Assembly: GCA_937876205.1 (NCBI GenBank)
Contig: CALEII010000066.1
Location: 89,518-153,517, forward strand
Reading direction: 5' to 3'
DNA length: 64,000 bases
DNA from: an uncultured Clostridia bacterium
Lineage (GTDB): Bacteria > Bacillota > Clostridia > Oscillospirales > Acutalibacteraceae
In this document: positions 16,963 to 25,337 of the stretch, in pieces
Layout: each line of letters opens with the position of its first letter
How positions within the stretch are numbered: the first letter of the stretch is position 1
The notes under the pieces: model-generated
Database searches by the model: none
The model's input: the letters and a program-made list of their open reading frames with translations, nothing else
Told to the model about the DNA's origin: nothing
Made by a program: the position numbers and the translations under genes

Positions 16963-17886
16963 ATGGATTGGACTGAAATTAAGGTAACAGTACCCGTTGA
17001 ACGTGTTAACGAGACAGGCTCTATTGTTTCAATGACAGTTCCTTACGGTATATATATAGAAGATTATTCCGATATGGAAGGTGAAGTGCTTGAAATTGCC
17101 CATATAGACCTGATTGACGAAGAGCTTCTTGCAAAAGACAGGTCAAAGGGTGTAGTGCATGTGTATATTTCTCCCGAAGAGAATCCAAATGAATCTATGT
17201 CTTTTATAAAAGAGCGTCTTGATGCTGAGAATATACCATATGAAATAGACAGTGTTATCTGTAAAAATGCAGACTGGGAGAATAACTGGAAAAAGTATTT
17301 CAAACCAATGCCCGTAGGTGAAAGACTTCTTATTCAGCCCATATGGAAAGACACTGTTGATGCAGGTGACAGAGTTGTGCTCAATCTTGAGCCCGGTCTC
17401 GCATTCGGCTCAGGTACTCACGAGACAACCAGACTCTGCCTTGAAGCCATTGAGAAGCATATTACTCCCGGCAGTAAAATGCTTGATATCGGCTGCGGAA
17501 GCGGTATTCTTTCAATTTCATCTCTTCTTCTTGGTGCAGGTGAGGCAACAGGTGTAGATATTGATAAGCTCGCAGTCAAGACGGCTATGGAGAATGCTGA
17601 AAGAAACGGTTTTGATTCAAGCAGATATACTCTTTATCACGGCAATCTTACAGATAAGGTCAGCGGTAAATTTGATGTCATTGCTGCAAATATTGTTGCT
17701 GATGCAATCATAATGCTTTCGAAGGGCGTAGACGAATTTATGAATGATGACAGTGTTTATATTGTCTCAGGTATTATAGATATCCGTGAGCAGGAGGTTG
17801 TCACTGCACTCGATAATTACGGCTTCAGAATAACTGCAAGACACGAAGACGGCGGCTGGCTCTGTTTTGAATGTATGAAAAAATAA
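16963..17886 (+). CDS. prmA: Ribosomal protein L11 methyltransferase
   Basis: SAM-dependent enzyme that trimethylates ribosomal protein L11. The product has 307 residues, with an N-terminal substrate-binding domain of about 110 residues and a Rossmann methyltransferase domain. Diagnostic motifs are AFGSGTHETTRLCLEAIEKH and motif I LDIGCGSGILSI, then DVIAANIVADAI. The ATG at 16963 is eight bases after GAGGT; the ATG six bases earlier is too close to the ribosome site. A terminator follows. Confidence 0.94.
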   Translation: MDWTEIKVTVPVERVNETGSIVSMTVPYGIYIEDYSDMEGEVLEIAHIDLIDEELLAKDRSKGVVHVYISPEENPNESMSFIKERLDAENIPYEIDSVICKNADWENNWKKYFKPMPVGERLLIQPIWKDTVDAGDRVVLNLEPGLAFGSGTHETTRLCLEAIEKHITPGSKMLDIGCGSGILSISSLLLGAGEATGVDIDKLAVKTAMENAERNGFDSSRYTLYHGNLTDKVSGKFDVIAANIVADAIIMLSKGVDEFMNDDSVYIVSGIIDIREQEVVTALDNYGFRITARHEDGGWLCFECMKK

Positions 17887-17895
17887 ATATCTGTT

Positions 17896-17917
17896 ATCGG
17901 CAGATGTTTCTGCCGAT
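17896..17917 (+). terminator. Rho-independent terminator after prmA
   Basis: A 9-bp stem (17896-17904 with 17909-17917) has a 4-base loop and is followed by TTTTCTTTTTT. Confidence 0.9.
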
Positions 17918-18034
17918 TTTTCTTTTTTCCTTAAAATTACAGTCAAGCAAACACGATAGTTAAAAAAATTCCGATAATAATGCACAGTTTTACAGCCACA
18001 TTATTTGTGTGATCAAGTTCTGTGGAGGTGCATT

Positions 18035-19255
18035 ATGAAAAAACTTATAAAAAGAACAGATATTATTCTCTCTGTATTCTGTATTCTGTTTTTTGCCTTT
18101 ATGTTTTCAGGTGATTATATTTTACCCGATAAAGTGGTGTTTTATGACGGTCAGCAGTCAGTGAGAATAATGAGTGTGTTTACAGCTGAAAAAAATAAAT
18201 CAGTTGAAATTGAAAATGTTGAAAATAACAGCAATGAATCGGCAAAAATTTCATTATTCGGTGTTTTACCTGTTGCAACTGTTTCGGCAACGGAAACAAC
18301 AAGGCAATATGTGTATGTGGGCGGCAATCTTGTTGGTATAAGACTTTACACTGACGGTATTCTTGTTGTTGGTACAGACAGTGTTGATTCACCGGACGGA
18401 GTTATATCACCTGCAGAAGAGTGCGGCATAAAGAAGGGTGATATTTTAACTGCTGTGGGTGAAAAAAAGATTGATTCGGTATCAGGTTTTATAGGTTATA
18501 TAAATGCTTCTGAAGGTGACAGCATCAGTGTAACCGTAATGCGAGACGGGAAGGAGCTCAAAGTGAGTCTAAAACCTGCATTCTCCGTTACCGAGAATAA
18601 ATACAGATGCGGACTCTGGCTCAGGGACAGTACTGCAGGAATCGGTACTATGACCTTTGCAGACCCGACTGAAAAGGTTATTGCATCATTGGGTCATGCG
18701 ATCTGTGACAGTGAAACAGGCAGTATTCTTCCCGTTGGTGAGGGCGATATTCTCTGTGCCGATATAAACGGCTGCATAAAGGGCACAAAAGGTGCAACAG
18801 GACAGATTAAGGGTAATTTTGCATCTGAAACAATAGGTGAGCTGTCAGCCAATAATGAATATGGAGTATACGGCACATACTCATACGCATCTTTTGATGA
18901 AGATATGCTGTATCCTGTGGCATCTCAGACTGAAATCAGAACAGGTAAGGCGCAGATTATATCAACAGTAACACCTGACGGAGCCGAGTTCTATGATGCT
19001 GAAATTGAGAGAATAACATATAGTGAGGATAAAGCAGTGCGTTCAATGGTTATAAAAATCACTGATGAGGAGCTTATCGGCATAACAGGTGGCATTATTC
19101 AGGGGATGAGTGGTAGCCCGATTATTCAGAACGGTATGCTTATAGGTGCTGTTACTCACGTGTTTCTTAATGATCCGACAAGAGGCTATGGAATATTTGC
19201 AGAAACAATGATTTCGGTGGGTAAAACGGTATCTGAAGAGAAAAACTCAAGATAA
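18035..19255 (+). CDS. spoIVB: SpoIVB signalling serine peptidase
   Basis: S55-family protease made in the forespore and released into the intermembrane space, where in Bacillus it triggers pro-SigmaK processing. The 406-residue product has an N-terminal membrane anchor (about 8-28), a PDZ domain (about 118-185, GIKKGDILTAVGEKKIDS), and the peptidase domain with His221 in LGHAICD and the serine motif GMSGSP at about 357-362. GGAGGTG precedes the ATG. In Bacillus it lies next to recN and spo0A; here it stands alone between two terminators, far from recN. Confidence 0.93.
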   Translation: MKKLIKRTDIILSVFCILFFAFMFSGDYILPDKVVFYDGQQSVRIMSVFTAEKNKSVEIENVENNSNESAKISLFGVLPVATVSATETTRQYVYVGGNLVGIRLYTDGILVVGTDSVDSPDGVISPAEECGIKKGDILTAVGEKKIDSVSGFIGYINASEGDSISVTVMRDGKELKVSLKPAFSVTENKYRCGLWLRDSTAGIGTMTFADPTEKVIASLGHAICDSETGSILPVGEGDILCADINGCIKGTKGATGQIKGNFASETIGELSANNEYGVYGTYSYASFDEDMLYPVASQTEIRTGKAQIISTVTPDGAEFYDAEIERITYSEDKAVRSMVIKITDEELIGITGGIIQGMSGSPIIQNGMLIGAVTHVFLNDPTRGYGIFAETMISVGKTVSEEKNSR

Positions 19256-19274
19256 CAGCAGATAATCTGCTGTT
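19254..19274 (+). terminator. Rho-independent terminator after spoIVB
   Basis: A 9-bp stem with a TAA loop is followed by TTTTT. It begins at the stop codon itself. Confidence 0.88.
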
Positions 19275-19335
19275 TTTTTGCTATATTGGAAATTGTGTTT
19301 GAAAAGGTCGAGTCAATACTGCTCTCGTTTTCTTG

Positions 19336-19364
19336 TTGACATTTTTATTCTATAATGTTATCAT
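19336..19364 (+). promoter_or_regulatory. SigmaA-type promoter of the sialidase gene
   Basis: Consensus TTGACA, 17 bases, TATCAT, about 30 bases before the start codon. Confidence 0.6.
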
Positions 19365-19394
19365 TTATTTATAATATAAACGGAGGTTAACTCA

Positions 19395-20879
19395 ATGTCC
19401 TGTGATACCAAGATTAAATATGAACAACCCTTTGAAAAAGGCACTATGGGGTCTGAAAACTATCGTATTCCTGCCATACTTACACTTGAAAACGGTGCCG
19501 TTATTGCAGGTGCCGATATGCGTTATGCGCATGGTGCTGACTCCCCGAATAATCTTGATACTCTTATTGCTGTATCTGATGACGGATATACCGGCTGGTC
19601 TTATAAAACAGTCAATTATTTCGATGATTATGCTGACGGTGAAACAGCAAAAGCAAGTGCATCGTTTATAGACAGTGCAATTGTTCAGACAAAAACAGGC
19701 AGAATCATAATTATCAACGATGTCTGGACTGCAGACGGAGGATATATGACCTGTAAGAAGGGAACAGGCTTTACGGAAAAGGACGGCAAAAAGCATCTGC
19801 TTCTCACAAAAGGCTCATGTTCTGATGATCTCGACAGCTTTGAGTATTATATTGGTGATTTTGATAACGGCTTTGCTCCCGTTCTGAGACTTTCTGATGA
19901 CGTTTTTGACGGTTTTACCGTTGATGCTGAATTCCGTCTTTACAAAAACGGAACAGCTTTATATCAGCAGCAGGTAGGCTCAGATAAAAAAATTCATCAG
20001 TGCGTTTTCTATGAGCAGTCATATTTTTCTGCATACAGAACTTGTTATCTGTGGCTCAGATACAGTGATGACAACGGTAAAAGCTGGAGTGCACCGTCAT
20101 TGATTTCTGCTGATGTGAAGAAAGAAAACGAAGGCTTTCTAGGTATCGGCCCCGGCAGAGGTGCCGTAACACAGATAGATGGCAACGAAAGAATTCTCTT
20201 CTGTGTATATGATAATAACGGTATAAAAGGCTTCAGTGAGAATGTATCCACAATTTATTCAGACGATAACGGTATCAGCTGGAAGAGAGGCAATCCCACA
20301 AAGAAACGCCTTGCCGTCGGAAAAACAAGTGAGGCTCAGATAATAACTCTCCCTGACGGCAAACTTCGTATATATGCACGAAACGGCTTCAGATATGCCG
20401 TGTATGCTGATAGCTCAGACGGCGGCGTAAACTGGTCAACATTCAGATGTGACAGAAATCTGCCCGCAAACGGTAACTGTATGGTGTCATTTATTAACAC
20501 TGACAGATTTATTGACGGCAAGCCTGTCATTCTCGGCTCTTTTGTCTCAGACCCCAACAAGCGTGCTGACGGTGTTATCGCAGTCGGTACTGTCAATACC
20601 GACAACACGGTTAATTGGGTTTATAAATACCATGTCAACAGCGGATTTTTTGCTTATTCTTGCCTGACTCAGCTTTCTGACGGTAATTTCGGTTATCTTT
20701 ATGAAGATGAGCCCTCACACATTGCGTATATGATTTTGACATTGTCGGAATCAGGTACACTCTCTGAAATTAACGGTAAGAATTCAGGCTATGTATATGT
20801 GCCCACAGCAGCAGAAAAAATAAAGAATAAGTTTTATGGTATTATTTCTTCTTTGCTTGATGTTCTGAAGCTTATGTAA
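19395..20879 (+). CDS. GH33 sialidase without signal peptide
   Basis: Exo-alpha-sialidase of 494 residues, close in pattern to the NanA/NanB catalytic domain. YRIP, with the first Arg of the triad, is at 23-26, and an Asp-bearing loop AGADMRYAHGADSPNN follows. Three Asp boxes are at 224-231 (SDDNGKSW), 289-296 (SDDNGISW) and 340-347 (SSDGGVNW). GPGRG and the nucleophile region FAYSCL (Tyr421), with LYEDE behind it, are also present. An insertion between the first and second blades matches the NanA-type extra domain. No signal peptide, lectin domain or cell-wall anchor is present, which suggests it acts on sialylated sugars after uptake. GGAGGTTAACTCA precedes the ATG. Confidence 0.88.
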   Translation: MSCDTKIKYEQPFEKGTMGSENYRIPAILTLENGAVIAGADMRYAHGADSPNNLDTLIAVSDDGYTGWSYKTVNYFDDYADGETAKASASFIDSAIVQTKTGRIIIINDVWTADGGYMTCKKGTGFTEKDGKKHLLLTKGSCSDDLDSFEYYIGDFDNGFAPVLRLSDDVFDGFTVDAEFRLYKNGTALYQQQVGSDKKIHQCVFYEQSYFSAYRTCYLWLRYSDDNGKSWSAPSLISADVKKENEGFLGIGPGRGAVTQIDGNERILFCVYDNNGIKGFSENVSTIYSDDNGISWKRGNPTKKRLAVGKTSEAQIITLPDGKLRIYARNGFRYAVYADSSDGGVNWSTFRCDRNLPANGNCMVSFINTDRFIDGKPVILGSFVSDPNKRADGVIAVGTVNTDNTVNWVYKYHVNSGFFAYSCLTQLSDGNFGYLYEDEPSHIAYMILTLSESGTLSEINGKNSGYVYVPTAAEKIKNKFYGIISSLLDVLKLM

Positions 20880-20889
20880 CGGTGATGAT

Positions 20890-21711
20890 ATGAAATATAA
20901 GATTTTTGCAAATCATGCTCACGTTTTTCCTGCTGAGTCAAGGCCTCAGGGGACAATTGAAAAACTGCTGGAGCTTATGGAAGAGTGTGAAATTGAAAAA
21001 GCTGTCTGTTTTGCTCCGTTTCACGGGCATTATGAATATTTCGGCTTAAAAGGGGAGCCTAACGAGTTTCTTGCTGAGAAGCTTGCTGTACATAATAATC
21101 TTTACGGCTTCGGTACGGTAGATACAGATAAAGACGATATTGAAGAGCAGATTGAAAAAATTGTTTCTTACGGCTTCAAGGGTATTAAGCTCCACCCTGC
21201 GTATCAGGAATTTAATCTCTTGTCAGATAAGGCAAGACGAATTTATAAAAAAGCAGAGGAGCACGGCTTATTTCTCTCATTTCATACAGGTGTTCATTGG
21301 CACAGAATTGCTGATTACAATATGCTGATGTATGATGAAATTGCATATGATTATCCGTCACTGCGTTTCAGTATGGAGCATCTCGGAGGGTATCATTTCT
21401 TCCGTGAAGGTCTTGCCGTAATGCTTAACAATTCCCGTAATGATGTAAGAAATACATTCGCAGGCTGGACAAGTATTGCAATGGGTGAAGACGGTCTTTT
21501 TGATAATTGGAGCCATTCGGATGAAGAGCTCAGAACACTTATTTATCAGACAGACCACGAAAATCATATTTTCGGTCTTGATTTTCCTTATAACGGTGTT
21601 GATTACACTAAAAAAGCCATTGACAGAATTCTTAATCTCAATATTCCCGAGGATGCAAAAGAAAAAATTCTCGGTCTGAATCTTGCGAGAGAGCTCGGCG
21701 TTGAGTTATAA
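20890..21711 (+). CDS. Amidohydrolase-family TIM-barrel metal hydrolase
   Basis: Cytosolic 273-residue protein of the amidohydrolase-2 type. It starts with NHAHVFP, the first metal-binding HxH. GFKGIKLHPAYQEFN, LSFHTGVHWHR, SMEHLGGYHF and the late FGLDFPYNG (metal-binding Asp) follow in family order. Members are decarboxylases, lactonases or hydrolases, and the substrate is unknown. It lies 10 bases after the sialidase stop with its own GGTGAT, so it is probably co-transcribed with the sialidase and may act on a sugar-derived product; that is inference from position only. Confidence 0.75.
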   Translation: MKYKIFANHAHVFPAESRPQGTIEKLLELMEECEIEKAVCFAPFHGHYEYFGLKGEPNEFLAEKLAVHNNLYGFGTVDTDKDDIEEQIEKIVSYGFKGIKLHPAYQEFNLLSDKARRIYKKAEEHGLFLSFHTGVHWHRIADYNMLMYDEIAYDYPSLRFSMEHLGGYHFFREGLAVMLNNSRNDVRNTFAGWTSIAMGEDGLFDNWSHSDEELRTLIYQTDHENHIFGLDFPYNGVDYTKKAIDRILNLNIPEDAKEKILGLNLARELGVEL

Positions 21712-21724
21712 TGAATAAAATAAC

Positions 21725-21758
21725 AAAACACTTCCGATAATTATGTCGGAGGTGTTTT
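21725..21758 (+). terminator. Hairpin that ends the sialidase unit and contains the next gene's ribosome site
   Basis: A 13-bp stem with one G-T pair (21725-21737 with 21746-21758) has an 8-base loop and a short T-run. The 3' arm carries GGAGGTG, the ribosome site of the membrane protein starting at 21760, so the folded hairpin would both stop transcription and hide that site. Confidence 0.65.
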
Positions 21759-21759
21759 T

Positions 21760-22578
21760 ATGTTTGCACACAGCAGACTGAATTGTGTATATAATCTGAA
21801 AGGACGGTATTTCAGAAGCTTTCTTGTTGCCGTGTCAGAGTATCTCAGTTTATTACTGATGCTTCTGAGTGTGTTGTCAAGTGTGTATCTGCTTATTTTT
21901 GATACATCATTACTGGACAAACTCGGCATTTTTTCAAATGTATATATTCACATTTCAGTGTGTCTTTTTGCTGTTATTGAGAATATTGCACTATTGTTTA
22001 TATATGTTTATTCAAGGCTCTATTCAAAATATTACTTTACATTCCGTAAACAAATCAGATTCAGATTTGTTGTTCTTTCAAAAGCACTTGCGCTATATTT
22101 CAGTCTGGCTTTACGGAAAATGATTCTTTTTGTTTTGTTTTCATTGCCTTCTGCAGCTTTTCTGTTCTGTATTTTTTATCTTTCTGTGAATGGGATTTCT
22201 TTATATTTATTATATATCCTGTCAGCAGGCTTTTCAGTCTTATTTGTTTCATCACTTCTTGCATATTTTTCGTATATTCAGAAGTATTATCTTTCTGATA
22301 TTCTGATTTGCGAAAACAATCATAACAGTATAAAGCATATAATTTCAGATTCTGCACAGCTGATGAACGGCAAATGCTTAAAACTGTTTTTGCTTAAAAC
22401 TCTGAATCTGCCGAAGCGTGCCGTGAGTTTGTTTATTCTGCCTGCGTTGTATTTTCTTCCTGTGTGTAAAGCTTTGGAGACAGATTATGCACTCATAAAA
22501 GAAAATCCGTATATGCAGGGAAGTGCACATACGGAAAAGGCTGTTGTGTTCTATTTTAAGCCGATAAAAGAAAACTGA
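21760..22578 (+). CDS. Multi-pass membrane protein of unknown function
   Basis: Unrecognised 272-residue protein. Four or five hydrophobic segments are visible at about residues 25-50, 60-85, 110-135 and 140-170, separated by basic, Tyr/Phe-rich stretches. The C-terminal 100 residues are soluble and hold no recognised motif. No homologous family came to mind. The ribosome site is buried in the terminator hairpin of the upstream gene. Its stop codon is one base from the end of convergent hisIE, and its last 75 bases overlap the his operon terminator on the other strand. Confidence 0.6.
   Translation: MFAHSRLNCVYNLKGRYFRSFLVAVSEYLSLLLMLLSVLSSVYLLIFDTSLLDKLGIFSNVYIHISVCLFAVIENIALLFIYVYSRLYSKYYFTFRKQIRFRFVVLSKALALYFSLALRKMILFVLFSLPSAAFLFCIFYLSVNGISLYLLYILSAGFSVLFVSSLLAYFSYIQKYYLSDILICENNHNSIKHIISDSAQLMNGKCLKLFLLKTLNLPKRAVSLFILPALYFLPVCKALETDYALIKENPYMQGSAHTEKAVVFYFKPIKEN
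22506..22535 (-). terminator. Terminator of the his operon, inside the opposing gene
   Basis: On the minus strand an 11-bp stem with one mismatch (22525-22535 with 22506-22516) has an 8-base loop and is followed by TTTTCTTTTA. It lies about 45-75 bases past the hisIE stop, within the coding sequence of the convergent membrane protein. Confidence 0.65.
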
Positions 22579-22579
22579 A

Positions 22580-23233
22580 TTACTTCATTGTTTCCTGCTT
22601 GACTTTATGGTCGATTACGTGCCTTGAGTCAAGCTCGTTTCTAATGTCATCAACTGTTATACCCATTTCAACCATAAGAACAAGAATATGGTATGCAAGG
22701 TCAGAGATTTCATAAATTGTTTCTTCATTTGAGTGTTTTGCTGCGCCGATAATAACCTCAGTGCATTCTTCGCCGACCTTTTTCATAATCTTATCAAGAC
22801 CCTTTGAGAAAAGGTATGTTGTGTATGAGCCTTCCTTCATCTGTGTTTTTCTGCCTTTGATAAGGTCATACAGGGCATCAATTGAGAAGTCTGTTTTGCT
22901 GTTGTCTTTATACAAAAGATTGAAGAAGCAGCTTTGGGCTCCCGTATGACAAGCAGGGCCGTCTTTGATGACCTTCACCACGAGTGCGTCCTTGTCGCAG
23001 TCTGTTTTTACAGAAACAATGTGCTGTCTGTTTCCGCTTGTTTCACCTTTTCTCCATAGCTTTTGTCTTGAGCGTGAATAGAAGCAGGTCATTTTTTCAT
23101 TTAATGTTATTTCAAGGCTTTCCTTATTCATATATGCCACTGTCAGCACTTCACCTGTGTAAAAATCCTGAACAACAGCGGGAATAAGTCCTTTTTCATC
23201 AAATTTCAGTTCTGATATAATTTCCTTATACAT
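22580..23233 (-). CDS. hisIE: Bifunctional phosphoribosyl-AMP cyclohydrolase / phosphoribosyl-ATP pyrophosphatase
   Basis: Carries steps two and three of histidine synthesis. The N-terminal HisI domain (about residues 1-110) has the metal sites in YSRSRQKLWRKGETSGNRQ and KVIKDGPACHTGAQSCF. The C-terminal HisE domain (about 115-210) has SYTTYLFSKGLDKIMKKVGEE and the acidic all-alpha NTP-pyrophosphatase pattern. The fusion is common in bacteria. It is the last gene of the operon, 11 bases after hisF. Confidence 0.96.
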   Translation of the reverse strand: MYKEIISELKFDEKGLIPAVVQDFYTGEVLTVAYMNKESLEITLNEKMTCFYSRSRQKLWRKGETSGNRQHIVSVKTDCDKDALVVKVIKDGPACHTGAQSCFFNLLYKDNSKTDFSIDALYDLIKGRKTQMKEGSYTTYLFSKGLDKIMKKVGEECTEVIIGAAKHSNEETIYEISDLAYHILVLMVEMGITVDDIRNELDSRHVIDHKVKQETMK

Positions 23234-23244
23234 TTTTTTACTCC

Positions 23245-24003
23245 TTATATTCTCATTTCAATATTCTGACTTATGAGATATTTTTTCAGGTCGTTTATTC
23301 TGACTTCACCAAAATGGAAGATTGAAGCTGCAAGACCTGCATCAACACCTGGAACCTGATTGAAAAGTGTTCTGAAGTGTTCCATACAGCCTGCACCACC
23401 GGATGCAATAACAGGAACGGACACAACATCGCATATTGCTTTGAGCATTTCAATATCAAAGCCGTTTTTTACGCCGTCTGTGTTAATAGAGTTGACAACA
23501 ATTTCACCTGCTCCGTTTGCAGTGCACTTCTTTGCCCAATCAATGGCATCAAGCCCTGTATCTTCTCTGCCGCCCTTTGCGAAAATGCGGAACTGACCGT
23601 CTACACGCTTTACATCCATTGATAGCACAACACACTGGTCACCGTATTTCTTGGCAGCTTCACCGATAAGTGATGGATTTCTTATGGCTCCCGAATTGAC
23701 ACTTACCTTATCTGCACCGCTTTTGAGCACTCTGTCAAAGTCGTCAACGGAATTTATGTTGCCGCCTACAGTCAGAGGAATGAAGATATTGCTTGCAACT
23801 CTCTGCAGAACATCAGAAAACAGCCCTCTGCCTTCAAAGCTTGCTGTTATATCATAAAAAACTAGCTCATCAGCACCGCTGTCATTATAATATTTTGCAA
23901 GCACAACAGGGTCTTCAACATCCTGAATGCCTTCAAAATTAACACCTTTTACAACTCTGCCGTTCCTGATATCAAGGCAGGGAATAATTCTTTTTGTTAT
24001 CAT
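23245..24003 (-). CDS. hisF: Imidazole glycerol phosphate synthase cyclase subunit
   Basis: Half-barrel-duplicated TIM barrel that, with HisH, converts PRFAR plus ammonia to imidazole glycerol phosphate and AICAR. KRIIPCLDIRNGRVVKGVNF opens the protein with the catalytic Asp11. The second catalytic Asp falls in VLSMDVKRVDG, and phosphate-binding VIASGGAG is near residue 200. It has 252 residues. Its start overlaps the hisA stop by one base (TAATG). Confidence 0.97.
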   Translation of the reverse strand: MITKRIIPCLDIRNGRVVKGVNFEGIQDVEDPVVLAKYYNDSGADELVFYDITASFEGRGLFSDVLQRVASNIFIPLTVGGNINSVDDFDRVLKSGADKVSVNSGAIRNPSLIGEAAKKYGDQCVVLSMDVKRVDGQFRIFAKGGREDTGLDAIDWAKKCTANGAGEIVVNSINTDGVKNGFDIEMLKAICDVVSVPVIASGGAGCMEHFRTLFNQVPGVDAGLAASIFHFGEVRINDLKKYLISQNIEMRI

Positions 24004-24722
24004 TATTTATCACCGGAATATGCCAAAACTTCTTTTAAGTCGATTTTGTTTTCATAAATTGCCTTGCCGATAATTGCACCGTAACAATCAAACTCACAAA
24101 GAGCTTTGATATCGGTCATTGATGAAATACCGCCTGATGCAATAACATTAAGGTTTGCTATTTTTTTGAGTTCTCTGTACGCATCAACATTTGTACCGCT
24201 GAGCTTGCCGTCTTTTGAAATATCGGTATAAATTACAGTCTCAACACCGTTATCTCTGAGCTTATTGCAGAATTCAAATGAATCCACTTTTGTAACTTCA
24301 AGCCAGCCGTTAACTGCAACAAAGCCGTCTTTTGCATCTACACCTACAGCAATGTGACAGCCGAATTTTTTTACCATATCGCAGAGAAAAGGGAAGTTGT
24401 TGATAGCAGCTGTGCCGAGAATTACCCTGGCAATGCCGTTTTCAACATATCTTCTGATTTTTTCTTCACTTCTGATACCGCCGCCTGTCTGAATGAAGAG
24501 GTTTGTTTCTCTTGCTATCTGACAGATAACATCACTGTTTGCATCACTGCCGTCCTTTGCTGCATCAAGGTCAACGACGTGCAGATGCTTTGCTCCCATA
24601 CTTTCAAACATTTTTGCAGTCTCAACGGGGGAGTCACCGTAAGTTTTCATTTTATTGTAATCACCCTCGGTAAGTCTCACAACCTTGCCGTAACGAAGAT
24701 CAATTGCAGGAAAAATTTTCAT
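24003..24722 (-). CDS. hisA: ProFAR isomerase
   Basis: TIM-barrel isomerase converting ProFAR to PRFAR, the fourth step. MKIFPAIDLRYGKVVRLTEGD opens with the catalytic Asp8. IQTGGGIRS, VGVDAKDG, YTDISKDG (second catalytic Asp) and VIASGGISS follow in normal order over 239 residues. It begins directly after the hisH stop. Confidence 0.97.
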   Translation of the reverse strand: MKIFPAIDLRYGKVVRLTEGDYNKMKTYGDSPVETAKMFESMGAKHLHVVDLDAAKDGSDANSDVICQIARETNLFIQTGGGIRSEEKIRRYVENGIARVILGTAAINNFPFLCDMVKKFGCHIAVGVDAKDGFVAVNGWLEVTKVDSFEFCNKLRDNGVETVIYTDISKDGKLSGTNVDAYRELKKIANLNVIASGGISSMTDIKALCEFDCYGAIIGKAIYENKIDLKEVLAYSGDK

Positions 24723-25337
24723 TTATACTACCTCATTAAATGCTCTGAGCATATCAAGACCGACTTTTCCGCTTTTCTCAGGGTGGAACTGTGCACCGTA
24801 AACATTTCTGAAGTTAACAAGACCGGGAACGGTTGTGCCGTATTCAGAGTATGCCACCAGTGAATCATCGCAGTTCTTTGCATAGAAGGAGTGTACATAA
24901 TACACATAATCTCCTTCATTTGTGTAACGGAGCATAGGATTATTTTTATCCTTTATAATAAGTCTGTTCCAGCCGATATGGGGAACTTTCAGTTCAGAAG
25001 GAATATCAGGTGTCAGCGGACACACTTCGCCTTTTATGTAACCCAGTCCTTCGTGTTCACCGTATTCATAGCTTTTTTCAAAAAGCATTTGCATTCCTAA
25101 GCAAATACCGAGTAAAGGTTTCCCTTTTGTTACTTCTTCGTTCAGTACAGGTACAAGACCTGTGTCAATAAGCTTCTGTTTTGCGTCGGAAAAGGCACCC
25201 ACACCGGGTAGAATGATTCTGTCTGCTTTCTTTATTGTTTCAGCATCGGATGTGACAACAGCTTCTATCCCGAGGTGTTCGAGTGAGCCCACAAGAGAAA
25301 AAAGATTGCCTACACCGTAGTTGATAATTGCTATCAT
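24723..25337 (-). CDS. hisH: Imidazole glycerol phosphate synthase glutaminase subunit
   Basis: Class I glutamine amidotransferase that feeds ammonia to HisF. NYGVGNLFSLVGSLE is at the start; the nucleophile elbow GICLGMQMLF (Cys about 79) and the HPE triad AQFHPEKSG (His and Glu near 185-187) are intact. It has 204 residues. The stop-to-start spacing to both hisB and hisA is zero. Confidence 0.97.
   Translation of the reverse strand: MIAIINYGVGNLFSLVGSLEHLGIEAVVTSDAETIKKADRIILPGVGAFSDAKQKLIDTGLVPVLNEEVTKGKPLLGICLGMQMLFEKSYEYGEHEGLGYIKGEVCPLTPDIPSELKVPHIGWNRLIIKDKNNPMLRYTNEGDYVYYVHSFYAKNCDDSLVAYSEYGTTVPGLVNFRNVYGAQFHPEKSGKVGLDMLRAFNEVV

Noticed and set aside
17975..17999. Possible SigmaG -10 (CATTATT) upstream of spoIVB
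   Set aside because: CATTATT fits six of seven positions, but no GHATR-type -35 lies at 17-18 bases.
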